Shown here: positions 1 to 6,076 of the stretch, piece after piece
Layout of the letters: each line of letters begins with the position of its first letter
How positions within the stretch are numbered: position 1 is the first letter of the stretch
DNA from: ANME-2 cluster archaeon
Lineage (GTDB): Archaea; Halobacteriota; Methanosarcinia; Methanosarcinales; Methanocomedenaceae
Length of the DNA: 7,438 nt
Assembly (NCBI GenBank): GCA_022353185.1
Contig: JAKRWB010000145.1
Location: 1 to 7,438, forward strand
Reading direction: 5' to 3'
The notes under the pieces: model-generated
Database searches by the model: none
The model's input: the letters and a program-made list of their open reading frames with translations, nothing else
What the model was told of the DNA's origin: nothing
Made by a program: the position numbers and the translations under genes

Positions 1-66
1 AGCTTCAAGTTCTTCCTGTGTTACAATCTCTTCAGTATTGCGCTTAATAAGTGAGAGTCTGTCCAT
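1..66 (-). CDS. tyrS: Tyrosyl-tRNA synthetase, N-terminal fragment (runs off left edge)
   Basis: The minus strand from the ATG at 66 reads MDRLSLIKRNTEEIVTQEEL and two more residues before the window ends, so only 22 codons are visible. This matches the N-terminal helix of archaeal class I tyrosyl-tRNA synthetases as I remember them (MD-L-LIK-N-EEIVT-EEL), which lies just before the nucleotide-binding HIGH-like region. The enzyme would charge tRNA-Tyr with tyrosine in the cytoplasm. An AGGTGG ribosome site lies 10 bases upstream of the start and a TATA box sits further upstream, so it is probably transcribed separately from the receiver gene before it. The identification rests on a short but characteristic stretch; the HIGH and KMSKS-type motifs lie outside the window. 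Confidence 0.8.
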   Translation of the reverse strand, partial: MDRLSLIKRNTEEIVTQEELEA

Positions 67-110
67 AACTGTTCAACCACCTGGTAGATTCCAGAGTACA
101 CTATTTTAGA

Positions 111-125
111 TAATATAAATATATC
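111..125 (-). promoter_or_regulatory. Archaeal TATA box for tyrS
   Basis: Read on the minus strand this is GATATATTTATATTA, a strong archaeal TATA-like element. Transcription would begin about 25 bases downstream, near position 90, giving a leader of roughly 25 bases that contains the AGGTGG site before the tyrS ATG at 66. It lies in the gap after the receiver gene, where no convincing terminator is visible. Confidence 0.5.
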
Positions 126-157
126 TACAACCAGCGCCAGCAAATAATGTATTGCAC

Positions 158-526
158 CTACTCCCCAAGAGCCTTCTTCACGCTATCAATGAGTTCATGG
201 CGGCCGAAAGGCTTGGTAATATAATCCGTTACACCCACCACATGCAGCCCAATCATCATATCAATCGGCTGGGCTTTGGCAGTTAACATGACAATAGGCA
301 TGTCCCTGGTCTCTTCATTATCGATAATCTTCTTTCTGGTGGCCCAACCATCCATTTTTGGCATCATGATGTCAAGTAACACCATATCAGGCTTATCAAG
401 CTTGATCATCTCAAGGGCTTCCTCTCCGTTGTATGCAACAAAGGTTTGATATCCTTCAGTTTCCAGGACAAGTTTCACAAGGTCTACCGTATCAGGTTCA
501 TCGTCCACTATCAGTATCTTTGCCAA
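158..526 (-). CDS. Single-domain CheY-like response regulator
   Basis: This 122-residue protein is a bare receiver domain with no attached output domain. The conserved set is complete: acidic pocket D8-D9, phosphoacceptor D52 in VLLDIMMPKMDGW, switch T82 in MLTAK, and K105 in TKPF. It should accept phosphate from the sensor kinase encoded just upstream. The start is a TTG, chosen because a GGAGG ribosome site lies 9 bases before it and the receiver begins directly with AKILIVDDE. The gene follows the kinase by 63 bases, a gap with its own TATA-like element, so it may be both co-transcribed and separately expressed. With no DNA-binding or enzymatic domain, its target must be another protein. 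Receiver assignment is secure; partner and output are inferred. Confidence 0.96.
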   Translation of the reverse strand: MAKILIVDDEPDTVDLVKLVLETEGYQTFVAYNGEEALEMIKLDKPDMVLLDIMMPKMDGWATRKKIIDNEETRDMPIVMLTAKAQPIDMMIGLHVVGVTDYITKPFGRHELIDSVKKALGE

Positions 527-535
527 AAAAATTAT

Positions 536-540
536 CCTCC
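536..540 (-). promoter_or_regulatory. GGAGG ribosome site deciding the TTG start of the receiver gene
   Basis: A perfect GGAGG on the minus strand stands 9 bases before the TTG at 526. No ATG in the frame gives an intact receiver fold, so this site supports the non-ATG start. Confidence 0.75.
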
Positions 541-566
541 GGCTTGTATCTATTTCTCAAGTTCAT

Positions 567-576
567 ATTATTTATA
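567..576 (-). promoter_or_regulatory. Possible TATA box for the receiver gene
   Basis: The minus strand reads TATAAATAAT in the gap between the kinase stop and the receiver start. A start of transcription 22-26 bases downstream, near 545, would leave a leader of about 20 bases that still includes the GGAGG site. This would let the receiver be made independently of the kinase. It rests on sequence resemblance in an AT-rich gap only. Confidence 0.35.
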
Positions 577-589
577 GCTATACATTCCA

Positions 590-2914
590 TTAATTATGCT
601 TTATTGGCAGAATAATATGGAAAACACTTCCACTGCTACCGTCCGGATTGTTCCGCACCCATATGGTTCCTTTATGCCATTCAACTATCTTCTTGGTTAT
701 GGCAAGTCCCAGACCAGTACCACCGTACTTTCGGGTGGAGCTGGCATCTACCTGGTAAAACCTATCAAACACAAGCTCAAATTTGTCCTCTGGAATCCCA
801 ACCCCGGTATCCATAACCGCTATATGGATGTGATGTTTATCCTCGTAATACGCCTGTATCGATACACTGCCGCCTTTATCGGTGAATTTTATAGCATTTC
901 CCAGCAGATTAATAAACACCTGCTCCAGTGCATCAGCATCACACTCCAGTACCAGGTTATCCGGCACATCAACTGTTACAGCGATACTCTTATCAGTTAT
1001 TTCATTCACTAAATCATCGACAACATGCTCAATAATCCCCTTCAATCCAACTTTTTTGACCACTCGTTCCTGCTGGTCAAACTTGGACAGGTCCAGCACA
1101 TTCGATATCAATCGGGTTAATCTATCCACATTTCTAAGCACCACTTTCATGCCTTTAAGCTGCTGATCTGTGGTTTGGCCCAATGTACCGTCCAGCATCA
1201 GTTCAGTATATCCCCTGATAGATGTCAATGGCGTGCGTATTTCATGAGATATATTCGCAACTAATTCTGATTTCATCTTGTCAAGTTGTTTGAGTTCTTC
1301 ATAAGCCATCTCAAGGTTAATATATGACACTCTTAATTCATTCTCAAGTGTCTTTTGCTCAGTAACATCCCTGCGTATCATCACCATACCTGAAATATTG
1401 CCTTTCTCATCTTTCAAAGGTGAACCGGTTAACTCAAAATAAGACCGCACGCCTTCATAATCATATTTAGAATGAATCTTCCGCACGATACCTCCAGTTT
1501 CCAGTGATGAAATCGCAGGGCAGTCATCACATACCCCACTTTTTCCTTCATATACATTATAACAAAATTGTCCGATTATATCATCACCATATATGTCTTT
1601 TGCCAATCTATTTGCAAAGGTGATTTTCATATCCATATCCTGGGCGCTGGCAACATCACTGATGCTCTCAAATATGGTTTCAATTTCATTCCTGGATGAA
1701 ATAAGTTTAGCCATTGTCTGTTGCAATTTCGCATCCATGTCATTAAATGCATTGGCGAGTTCTCCAATTTCATCATTTGTGCTTACATCTATACCTTCAA
1801 ACTCCCCTTTTGCTATTGCTTCAGTACCTTCAATTAATTTTTTAATCGGGCTGATAATGGACCTGGTAAAATAGCGTGAGATAAACATAGAGGATACAAA
1901 ACCTAAAACCAGAAAACCAAGATATGCCCATAGTATCTCATATCCCGCATCGATATACGGCTGCTCAAGTATGCCCACGTACAATATACCTATAATATCT
2001 TGATCTAAATTGCGTATCGGTTTATAGGCAGTAACATACCAGGCATTCACCACAAAAGCCTTACTATTCCAGTCTTCTCCCCTCTCCAGCACCGCCTCAT
2101 TGACTTCCTGTGACACCCTGGTGGTTATGGCCCTCTCCCCCAAATCTGTTAAGACATTGGTTGATATCCTGAAATCTTCCTGGAAAATGGTAGCAGTGCC
2201 TACATCCCTGCCGGCATATTCCACGTCCTTGAATAAAGCATCCTGTATTATGTCAACAATCGTGTAATCCCTGTTAATCAGGTTGGCCCCGTACAACACG
2301 CCAACCAAATTACCTTCATAGTCAAATATGGGTGTAGCTGCCATCAATACCATACCAGAGGTTGAATTTGTATCAGGTCTGGGTTTTGCTTTGGGTGTGG
2401 GTGTGAAATCCATGTATGCCTGTGCGGCCAGTAATCCACTCTCCTTTAGCAGTTCCTCACGTGTCATTATTTCAATGGATGATACAGTTTCGCCCTTCAA
2501 TGCCTGCTGGATAAGACTGTTATTAATTACTGAGTCGCCAAACACTGCAGGATTCCTGGCCCTGGCAATCACCACTCCATGCTTGTCAGTAACCGTAAGA
2601 ATGTCAATCGTATCGTTGAAACGTTCATGGTATATGTCAAAAAGTCCCTTGCTAAGAGCTGCAGAATCATTCTTGATTAGATTATTACGTATACGTGAAT
2701 AACCAGACGAATACTTCACAATCTCCTCTGTATTAGTTAACTGGGTCTGGAATATAACATCAGCCACATCCAGGTCATGTCCAATTTCATTCTGGATGGT
2801 GGCTTGCACCATATTGTTGAATAGGTACACTCCCATACCACCAGCTATGAAAAAAGACGTAAAAACTATCACTAAAAATGCAAATGTAATTCTTTTACTG
2901 ATGGATGTTTCCAT
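590..2914 (-). CDS. Membrane sensor histidine kinase (Cache-HAMP-PAS-HisKA-HATPase)
   Basis: This protein has 774 residues from the ATG at 2914; an in-frame GTG lies 9 bases upstream at 2923, and the numbers here count from that GTG. The ATG is preferred because GGTGA sits 5 bases before it. A first membrane helix spans about 13-35 and a second about 329-350. Between them is an extracellular sensor of about 290 residues resembling the Cache_3-Cache_2 fusion, with a proline/lysine-rich insert near 172-185. Then follow HAMP (about 352-404), PAS (about 411-525) and HisKA with H560 in NISHEIRTPL. The HATPase has N676 in the N box, D705-TGVG and GGTGLGL near 734-740, so the kinase looks active. 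The PAS holds C454, C465 and C468, possibly redox- or metal-responsive. It lies 18 bases after a small membrane protein gene and 63 before the likely partner receiver. The ligand is unknown. Confidence 0.95.
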   Translation of the reverse strand: METSISKRITFAFLVIVFTSFFIAGGMGVYLFNNMVQATIQNEIGHDLDVADVIFQTQLTNTEEIVKYSSGYSRIRNNLIKNDSAALSKGLFDIYHERFNDTIDILTVTDKHGVVIARARNPAVFGDSVINNSLIQQALKGETVSSIEIMTREELLKESGLLAAQAYMDFTPTPKAKPRPDTNSTSGMVLMAATPIFDYEGNLVGVLYGANLINRDYTIVDIIQDALFKDVEYAGRDVGTATIFQEDFRISTNVLTDLGERAITTRVSQEVNEAVLERGEDWNSKAFVVNAWYVTAYKPIRNLDQDIIGILYVGILEQPYIDAGYEILWAYLGFLVLGFVSSMFISRYFTRSIISPIKKLIEGTEAIAKGEFEGIDVSTNDEIGELANAFNDMDAKLQQTMAKLISSRNEIETIFESISDVASAQDMDMKITFANRLAKDIYGDDIIGQFCYNVYEGKSGVCDDCPAISSLETGGIVRKIHSKYDYEGVRSYFELTGSPLKDEKGNISGMVMIRRDVTEQKTLENELRVSYINLEMAYEELKQLDKMKSELVANISHEIRTPLTSIRGYTELMLDGTLGQTTDQQLKGMKVVLRNVDRLTRLISNVLDLSKFDQQERVVKKVGLKGIIEHVVDDLVNEITDKSIAVTVDVPDNLVLECDADALEQVFINLLGNAIKFTDKGGSVSIQAYYEDKHHIHIAVMDTGVGIPEDKFELVFDRFYQVDASSTRKYGGTGLGLAITKKIVEWHKGTIWVRNNPDGSSGSVFHIILPIKHN

Positions 2915-2932
2915 ATCTCTCACCCTTTTTCA

Positions 2933-3262
2933 TCAATGAGATATCTCTTTTATCAACCAGCCCCAGTATTTCAAAGCTGGTAACAGACATAAGGTCACGC
3001 CTAACGATAGTATGATGTTTTCTATAAACAGGTACTTAGATAATTGGTATTCTGAGAAATTCATTAAATTGAAAAGCATAACTAAATCTGTGACCAATGA
3101 GACAAAAATTAGTGCACCACCTATGGTAAACAGGTGGTGATATGGTTTCATCTGCAGGGCTTCGCCCAGGCGCTGGCTAAGTTTATACAACACATACACT
3201 ACTGATAAAAGCGCAGCAATGGAAATCCCTTCAAAAAACAAGTTTAAGAAATAATACATCAC
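2933..3262 (-). CDS. Small three-helix membrane protein, unknown function
   Basis: I do not recognise a family for this 109-residue protein. It is strongly hydrophobic, with predicted membrane helices at about 7-28, 43-67 and 76-98, a polar linker (KLSQRLGEALQMKPYHH) between helices 1 and 2, and a short KEISH tail. No catalytic motif is evident. The start is either GTG at 3262 or ATG at 3259; both overlap the stop of the preceding gene (GTGA or TGATG), and an AGGGG lies 4 or 7 bases upstream respectively, so translation is probably coupled. It sits between another small membrane protein and the histidine kinase, which ends the block 18 bases later. It may be a membrane partner of the KaiC-like ATPase or of the kinase; this is context inference only. 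Confidence 0.8.
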   Translation of the reverse strand: MMYYFLNLFFEGISIAALLSVVYVLYKLSQRLGEALQMKPYHHLFTIGGALIFVSLVTDLVMLFNLMNFSEYQLSKYLFIENIILSLGVTLCLLPALKYWGWLIKEISH

Positions 3263-3549
3263 ATGGCCCCTGTCATAGCCTTATATAATTTTAAAGTCAA
3301 CAATGATGCTAACAGTATACCTGCTATTTGAATATACTCAATCCATACATAATCTATAGCAACAAAATGCAGAAACTCACCCAATGTCAGTACGGCAGCT
3401 ATAATGAATAGATAATAATTGGTCTTGATGTTGAACTTTTTCTGATAGAAGTAACCAATGGCCCCGGTGATAAGGATTAACAGGCTTATCACTATCCATG
3501 AATAAAAATGAAGCACCTGTGTCATCAAGGAATAGTCCAGTATAATCAC
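3259..3549 (-). CDS. Small three-helix membrane protein, unknown function
   Basis: This 96-residue protein has predicted membrane helices at about 14-35, 45-65 and 69-89, with a basic linker (YQKKFNIKTNYY) after helix 1, which suggests that loop is cytoplasmic. No known motif is seen. The start is a GTG, supported by an AGGTGAT whose AGG ends 6 bases upstream; this AGGTGAT is the first of two tandem copies, the second of which covers the start codon itself. It begins 20 bases after the KaiC-like gene and overlaps the next small membrane gene by up to 4 bases. Its helix spacing resembles the 109-residue neighbour (compare YYLFIIAAVLTL here with HHLFTIGGALIF there), so the pair may be diverged paralogues forming a complex. 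That relation is a visual impression. Confidence 0.8.
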   Translation of the reverse strand: MIILDYSLMTQVLHFYSWIVISLLILITGAIGYFYQKKFNIKTNYYLFIIAAVLTLGEFLHFVAIDYVWIEYIQIAGILLASLLTLKLYKAMTGAM

Positions 3550-3558
3550 CTATCACCT
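3545..3558 (-). repeat. Tandem AGGTGAT duplication over a GTG start
   Basis: The minus strand reads AGGTGATAGGTGAT, two adjacent copies of a 7-base sequence that matches the archaeal anti-Shine-Dalgarno. The upstream copy (3558-3552) is ideally placed to direct initiation at the GTG at 3549, and that GTG is itself part of the downstream copy. Confidence 0.7.
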
Positions 3559-3569
3559 ACAATTACATT

Positions 3570-5027
3570 TTATTTTTTGAAAGCTTCCACAAAGGCCTGA
3601 GATGGCGTTTTTACAGGATTTCCCGACATCAATCCAGAATAATCAGTGAACGGTAGTTTGACCTGAATTCCCTTTTTGTTAATTACAAGTTCCCTAATCT
3701 CTTTATCATGGTTACTGCCCTTCATTTTCAGGACAGAGATAGCTTTTTTCATTTCGCTCTGGATTTCCACATATCGCAACAGGATGATGCTGTCCATAAC
3801 TATAGATGAGCCATTTCCTGTGATAGAGGACGAACCCATAAGTTCTGAAGTCTCATTTGTGAACAGCGAAATGATATTTCTGGATGAGAAATACCTTGAC
3901 AGGATAGATACATATTCACTCATGCTCAAATCGTCCAACAGTGCAAATTTCAAATTATTGACTCCGTCTATGACAACGCGTTTGGCATCCAATTCCTCCA
4001 CGACATCTTTAATCTCAAGAGCCATCTTGTTCACTTCAAGTTGACTTAAATTTGAATATATTATTTTAACTAAACCACCCGCTTCCAGTTCTTCGAGGTT
4101 CCAGCCAAAACTTGCTGCATTATTCCGAAGCTGCACCGAATCCTCTTCAAAACTAACAAAGACACCCGGTTCGCCCATCTTTGCACCATCTACAATGAAC
4201 TGAAGACCTATCAAGGTTTTTCCGGTTCCGCTCCCACCGCTCAACAGTACAGTGCTGCCCCGGATAAAGCCACCATTGGTCATTTTATCCAGTCCTTTTA
4301 TTCCAGTAGGAACATGCTCATATTCCAATGGTTTTCTCATATCAGGATGCAGCGAAGGATAAATCTCCAGACCGTCATCAGTAATTTCATATGAATGTTT
4401 ACCGGACAGATACTTCTGCCCCCTCATTTTGAGGACTTCCAGATGCCTCACCCGTTTATCTCTCAATCGATCATTTGATAGAAAGATAACCCCATCTGCA
4501 ATGTAACTAATCTCATCTTTCAAAATATTTTCACTAGATAATTCACCAGTAATCAGTACCAATGAATTCCAACTTTTCATTTTATTAAATAGATTATAAT
4601 AGAATTCCCTCTTCTCGCTTTCATCCATCCAGCTTGTAAGCACATTCACCGGGTCAATGACAATGCGGTCCGGTTTGATAATCTCAATGTTACGTTCAAT
4701 CTCCTGAATAATAGCTGCAGTACCCTTTTTAATTTGCTCCGGATCAAGGGGTACATACTTCAAGTTACCCTTACCCATCAATGAAATATTATAAAAACTG
4801 AATCTCGACATGAAATTGTTTATCATGGCAATGGGTTCTGATATAGCAGTAAAGTATATACAGACTTCATCTTCTCTGGCTGCATTGAAAAGGCTCTGCA
4901 TGGCAAATGTTGTCTTTCCTGTGCCCATTATCCCCCCTATAAGAACAGTAGACGGCCTGGTAAAACCTTCACCAAGTATTTCATCAAGCCCGGAAATTCC
5001 TGATATTACTTGTTTCATAATAACCAC
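3570..5027 (-). CDS. Two-domain KaiC-like RecA-fold ATPase
   Basis: This 485-residue protein carries two RecA/KaiC domains in tandem, as in cyanobacterial KaiC and archaeal RAD55-type ATPases. Domain 1 (about 4-230) has Walker A GIMGTGKT at 32-39 and Walker B RIVID ending at D125, but the usual catalytic Glu pair after the beta strand is replaced by I62-S63 in FTAISEP. Domain 2 (about 236-460) is complete, with GGSGTGKT at 264-271, E294-E295 in SFEED and Walker B D354. Aligned by eye with KaiC, the S431/T432 phosphosites become S408 and I409, and the KMKGS sensor motif is at 434-438. The GTG start is supported by AAGGA 9 bases upstream and overlaps the Roadblock stop by one base (TAGTG). An ATG at 5018 is the alternative. 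It probably acts as an ATP-driven switch. There is no KaiA or KaiB here, so a clock role is not supported. Confidence 0.93.
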   Translation of the reverse strand: MVIMKQVISGISGLDEILGEGFTRPSTVLIGGIMGTGKTTFAMQSLFNAAREDEVCIYFTAISEPIAMINNFMSRFSFYNISLMGKGNLKYVPLDPEQIKKGTAAIIQEIERNIEIIKPDRIVIDPVNVLTSWMDESEKREFYYNLFNKMKSWNSLVLITGELSSENILKDEISYIADGVIFLSNDRLRDKRVRHLEVLKMRGQKYLSGKHSYEITDDGLEIYPSLHPDMRKPLEYEHVPTGIKGLDKMTNGGFIRGSTVLLSGGSGTGKTLIGLQFIVDGAKMGEPGVFVSFEEDSVQLRNNAASFGWNLEELEAGGLVKIIYSNLSQLEVNKMALEIKDVVEELDAKRVVIDGVNNLKFALLDDLSMSEYVSILSRYFSSRNIISLFTNETSELMGSSSITGNGSSIVMDSIILLRYVEIQSEMKKAISVLKMKGSNHDKEIRELVINKKGIQVKLPFTDYSGLMSGNPVKTPSQAFVEAFKK

Positions 5028-5392
5028 TAAATTATTTCCTTTATACTTGCAACTGCCTTATCAAGTTCCAGTAAAATCAAACCCAGTCCTGTATCATGCT
5101 CAGTCATAGCAACAAGAAGTGCCTTTGGTCCTGCACCCATACAAATTAATTTACCGCTTTTCGATTCTACAATCACTCGACTGGGTAATCCTTTATTAAG
5201 TTCAGATGCGGCCGTTTCAGCAGCACCCAGCATGGTTGCAGACATCGCAGCAAATGTTTCACCCATTATACCCTCAGGCATATCTGAACTCATTAGCAGA
5301 CCATCCCGACTGGCTATGGCACATGCTTCTATACTCCCCAGATTTTTCAGGTTTTCAAGTATTTCCTGAAGCATTTCGGTTGTTGTAGTCAA
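5027..5392 (-). CDS. Roadblock/LC7 domain protein
   Basis: This 121-residue protein is a single Roadblock/LC7 domain: an N-terminal helix (EMLQEILENLKNL), a first strand (IEACAIASRDGLLMSS), a central helix rich in Ala and Met (ETFAAMSATMLGAAETAASEL), and strands RVIVESKSGKLICMGA and ALLVAMTEH, closed by a C-terminal helix. Such proteins, like bacterial MglB, form dimers that usually regulate small Ras-like GTPases. No GTPase gene is visible nearby; the overlapping partner is a KaiC-like ATPase, suggesting this protein binds or regulates it. The start is a TTG, fixed by an AAGGTGG site about 7 bases upstream; the first in-frame ATG (codon 7) would be too far from it. It appears to be the first gene of the signalling block and is preceded by a TATA-like box. 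Confidence 0.92.
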   Translation of the reverse strand: MTTTTEMLQEILENLKNLGSIEACAIASRDGLLMSSDMPEGIMGETFAAMSATMLGAAETAASELNKGLPSRVIVESKSGKLICMGAGPKALLVAMTEHDTGLGLILLELDKAVASIKEII

Positions 5393-5399
5393 GTTTTAT

Positions 5400-5407
5400 C
5401 CACCTTC
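5400..5407 (-). promoter_or_regulatory. Ribosome site deciding the TTG start of the Roadblock gene
   Basis: The minus strand reads GAAGGTGG, with the GGTGG 7 bases before the TTG at 5392. This spacing favours the TTG over the ATG six codons further in. Confidence 0.65.
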
Positions 5408-5430
5408 TGTTATTTAAAAATCAGGATGAT

Positions 5431-5440
5431 TTGTATATCG
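5431..5440 (-). promoter_or_regulatory. Candidate TATA box for the Roadblock-KaiC-kinase block
   Basis: The minus strand reads CGATATACAA, preceded by AAAACA, a plausible archaeal BRE-TATA arrangement. Transcription starting about 22-26 bases downstream, near 5408, would keep the GAAGGTGG ribosome site in a very short leader. A second AT-rich run (TTTTTAAATA, 5411-5420) is too close to the start to allow that leader. Confidence 0.4.
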
Positions 5441-5444
5441 TGTT

Positions 5445-5491
5445 TTGATATCTCATACATGTTTTTGGAAGTCCATGTATCAAAATATCAA
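5445..5491 (-). repeat. Imperfect inverted repeat between DUF447 stop and Roadblock promoter
   Basis: On the plus strand the left arm TTGATATCTCATACATG (5445-5461) faces CATGTATCAAAATATCAA (5474-5491) across a 12-base spacer. Two perfect 7-base-pair blocks (TTGATAT/ATATCAA and ATACATG/CATGTAT) flank a small unequal internal loop. It begins right at the DUF447 stop and ends 5 bases upstream of the candidate TATA box. It could form an RNA hairpin at the 3' end of the upstream transcript or be an operator for the signalling block. No T-run follows it on the minus strand, so a bacterial-type terminator is not supported. Confidence 0.65.
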
Positions 5492-6076
5492 TTATAATAA
5501 CCTGAATATCAGGTCATAAGCATTTTTGTCAGTACTTCCTCCACATTTGTATATTGTATTACTATATGATTTTATCTGTAATATATATTTTTCATTCTTA
5601 AAAACTTTGTAGCGTGTTGCGAGAACTACTGCTTCAATGACAGCATTGAAAGCCCGGTTCACCGGTCTTATCTCCTTATGTCTAATTGTGCCGGTTACAG
5701 GATGCAATTCAGCGACCAGGACTGTGTTCTCTCTGTTGTATTCTGCTTCAAAGAGCATCCAGGCATTGCAATCCGCTATCACCGGAAAATCTTCAACATT
5801 GTCTGTCCTTATAAATTCGAACACATCATCATCCACATCTGACAATGCTGAGCGTACGAACAGCACCGGATCATAGACCATATTAGCAGCCAGCAGTCCT
5901 GTTTCCATTATGTTGGTATAAGTTTGCGAACCATTGTACACCCTGACCATGAGTTTCCCCTCATGCCTGATTATACCTATGGGTGCTGCATTGGGTTTAC
6001 CATCTGAAGAAATTGTTGTCACAATAACTTCATTGATACCTTCCCATAAACCGTACCTGTCAAGTTCCAGATTCAA
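5492..6076 (-). CDS. DUF447 family protein (FMN-binding split-barrel fold)
   Basis: This 194-residue protein looks like the archaeal DUF447 family, a member of the flavin-reductase-like split-barrel group. The N-terminal part shows the typical pattern WEGINEVIVTT, then DGKPNAAPIGI near 25-35, the turn EGKLMVRVYNGSQTYTNI at 39-56, and AANMVYDPVLFVRSAL at 63-78. The C-terminal half includes RPVNRAFNAVIEAVVLATRY (137-156), a helical region. Relatives occur in methanogens and in H4MPT-using methylotrophs, where from memory a DUF447 gene lies in the methanopterin biosynthesis cluster beside a CitG-like gene, exactly the pairing here. The start is a TTG overlapping the preceding stop by 4 bases (TTGA), with a GGGGGG stretch 9 bases upstream, so translation is probably coupled. 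The exact reaction is not known to me. Confidence 0.85.
   Translation of the reverse strand: MNLELDRYGLWEGINEVIVTTISSDGKPNAAPIGIIRHEGKLMVRVYNGSQTYTNIMETGLLAANMVYDPVLFVRSALSDVDDDVFEFIRTDNVEDFPVIADCNAWMLFEAEYNRENTVLVAELHPVTGTIRHKEIRPVNRAFNAVIEAVVLATRYKVFKNEKYILQIKSYSNTIYKCGGSTDKNAYDLIFRLL

Noticed and set aside
61..157. Terminator after the receiver gene
   Set aside because: I looked for a stem with a T-run or a strong T-tract downstream of the stop at 158. Only AT-rich promoter-like sequence and a 4-base CTGG/CCAG stem near 81-94 are present.
596..1012. 138-codon plus-strand open frame opposite the kinase ATPase domain
   Set aside because: It lies wholly antisense to a well-conserved HATPase domain, has no recognisable protein features and is explained by the codon use of the real gene.
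2328..2702. 124-codon plus-strand open frame opposite the Cache sensor
   Set aside because: It is antisense to a conserved sensor domain and has no convincing ribosome site or homology.
3570..5392. A circadian clock locus (Kai system)
   Set aside because: Only a KaiC-like ATPase is present. KaiA and KaiB are absent, and the first-domain catalytic residues and one phosphosite differ, so a clock claim is not supported.
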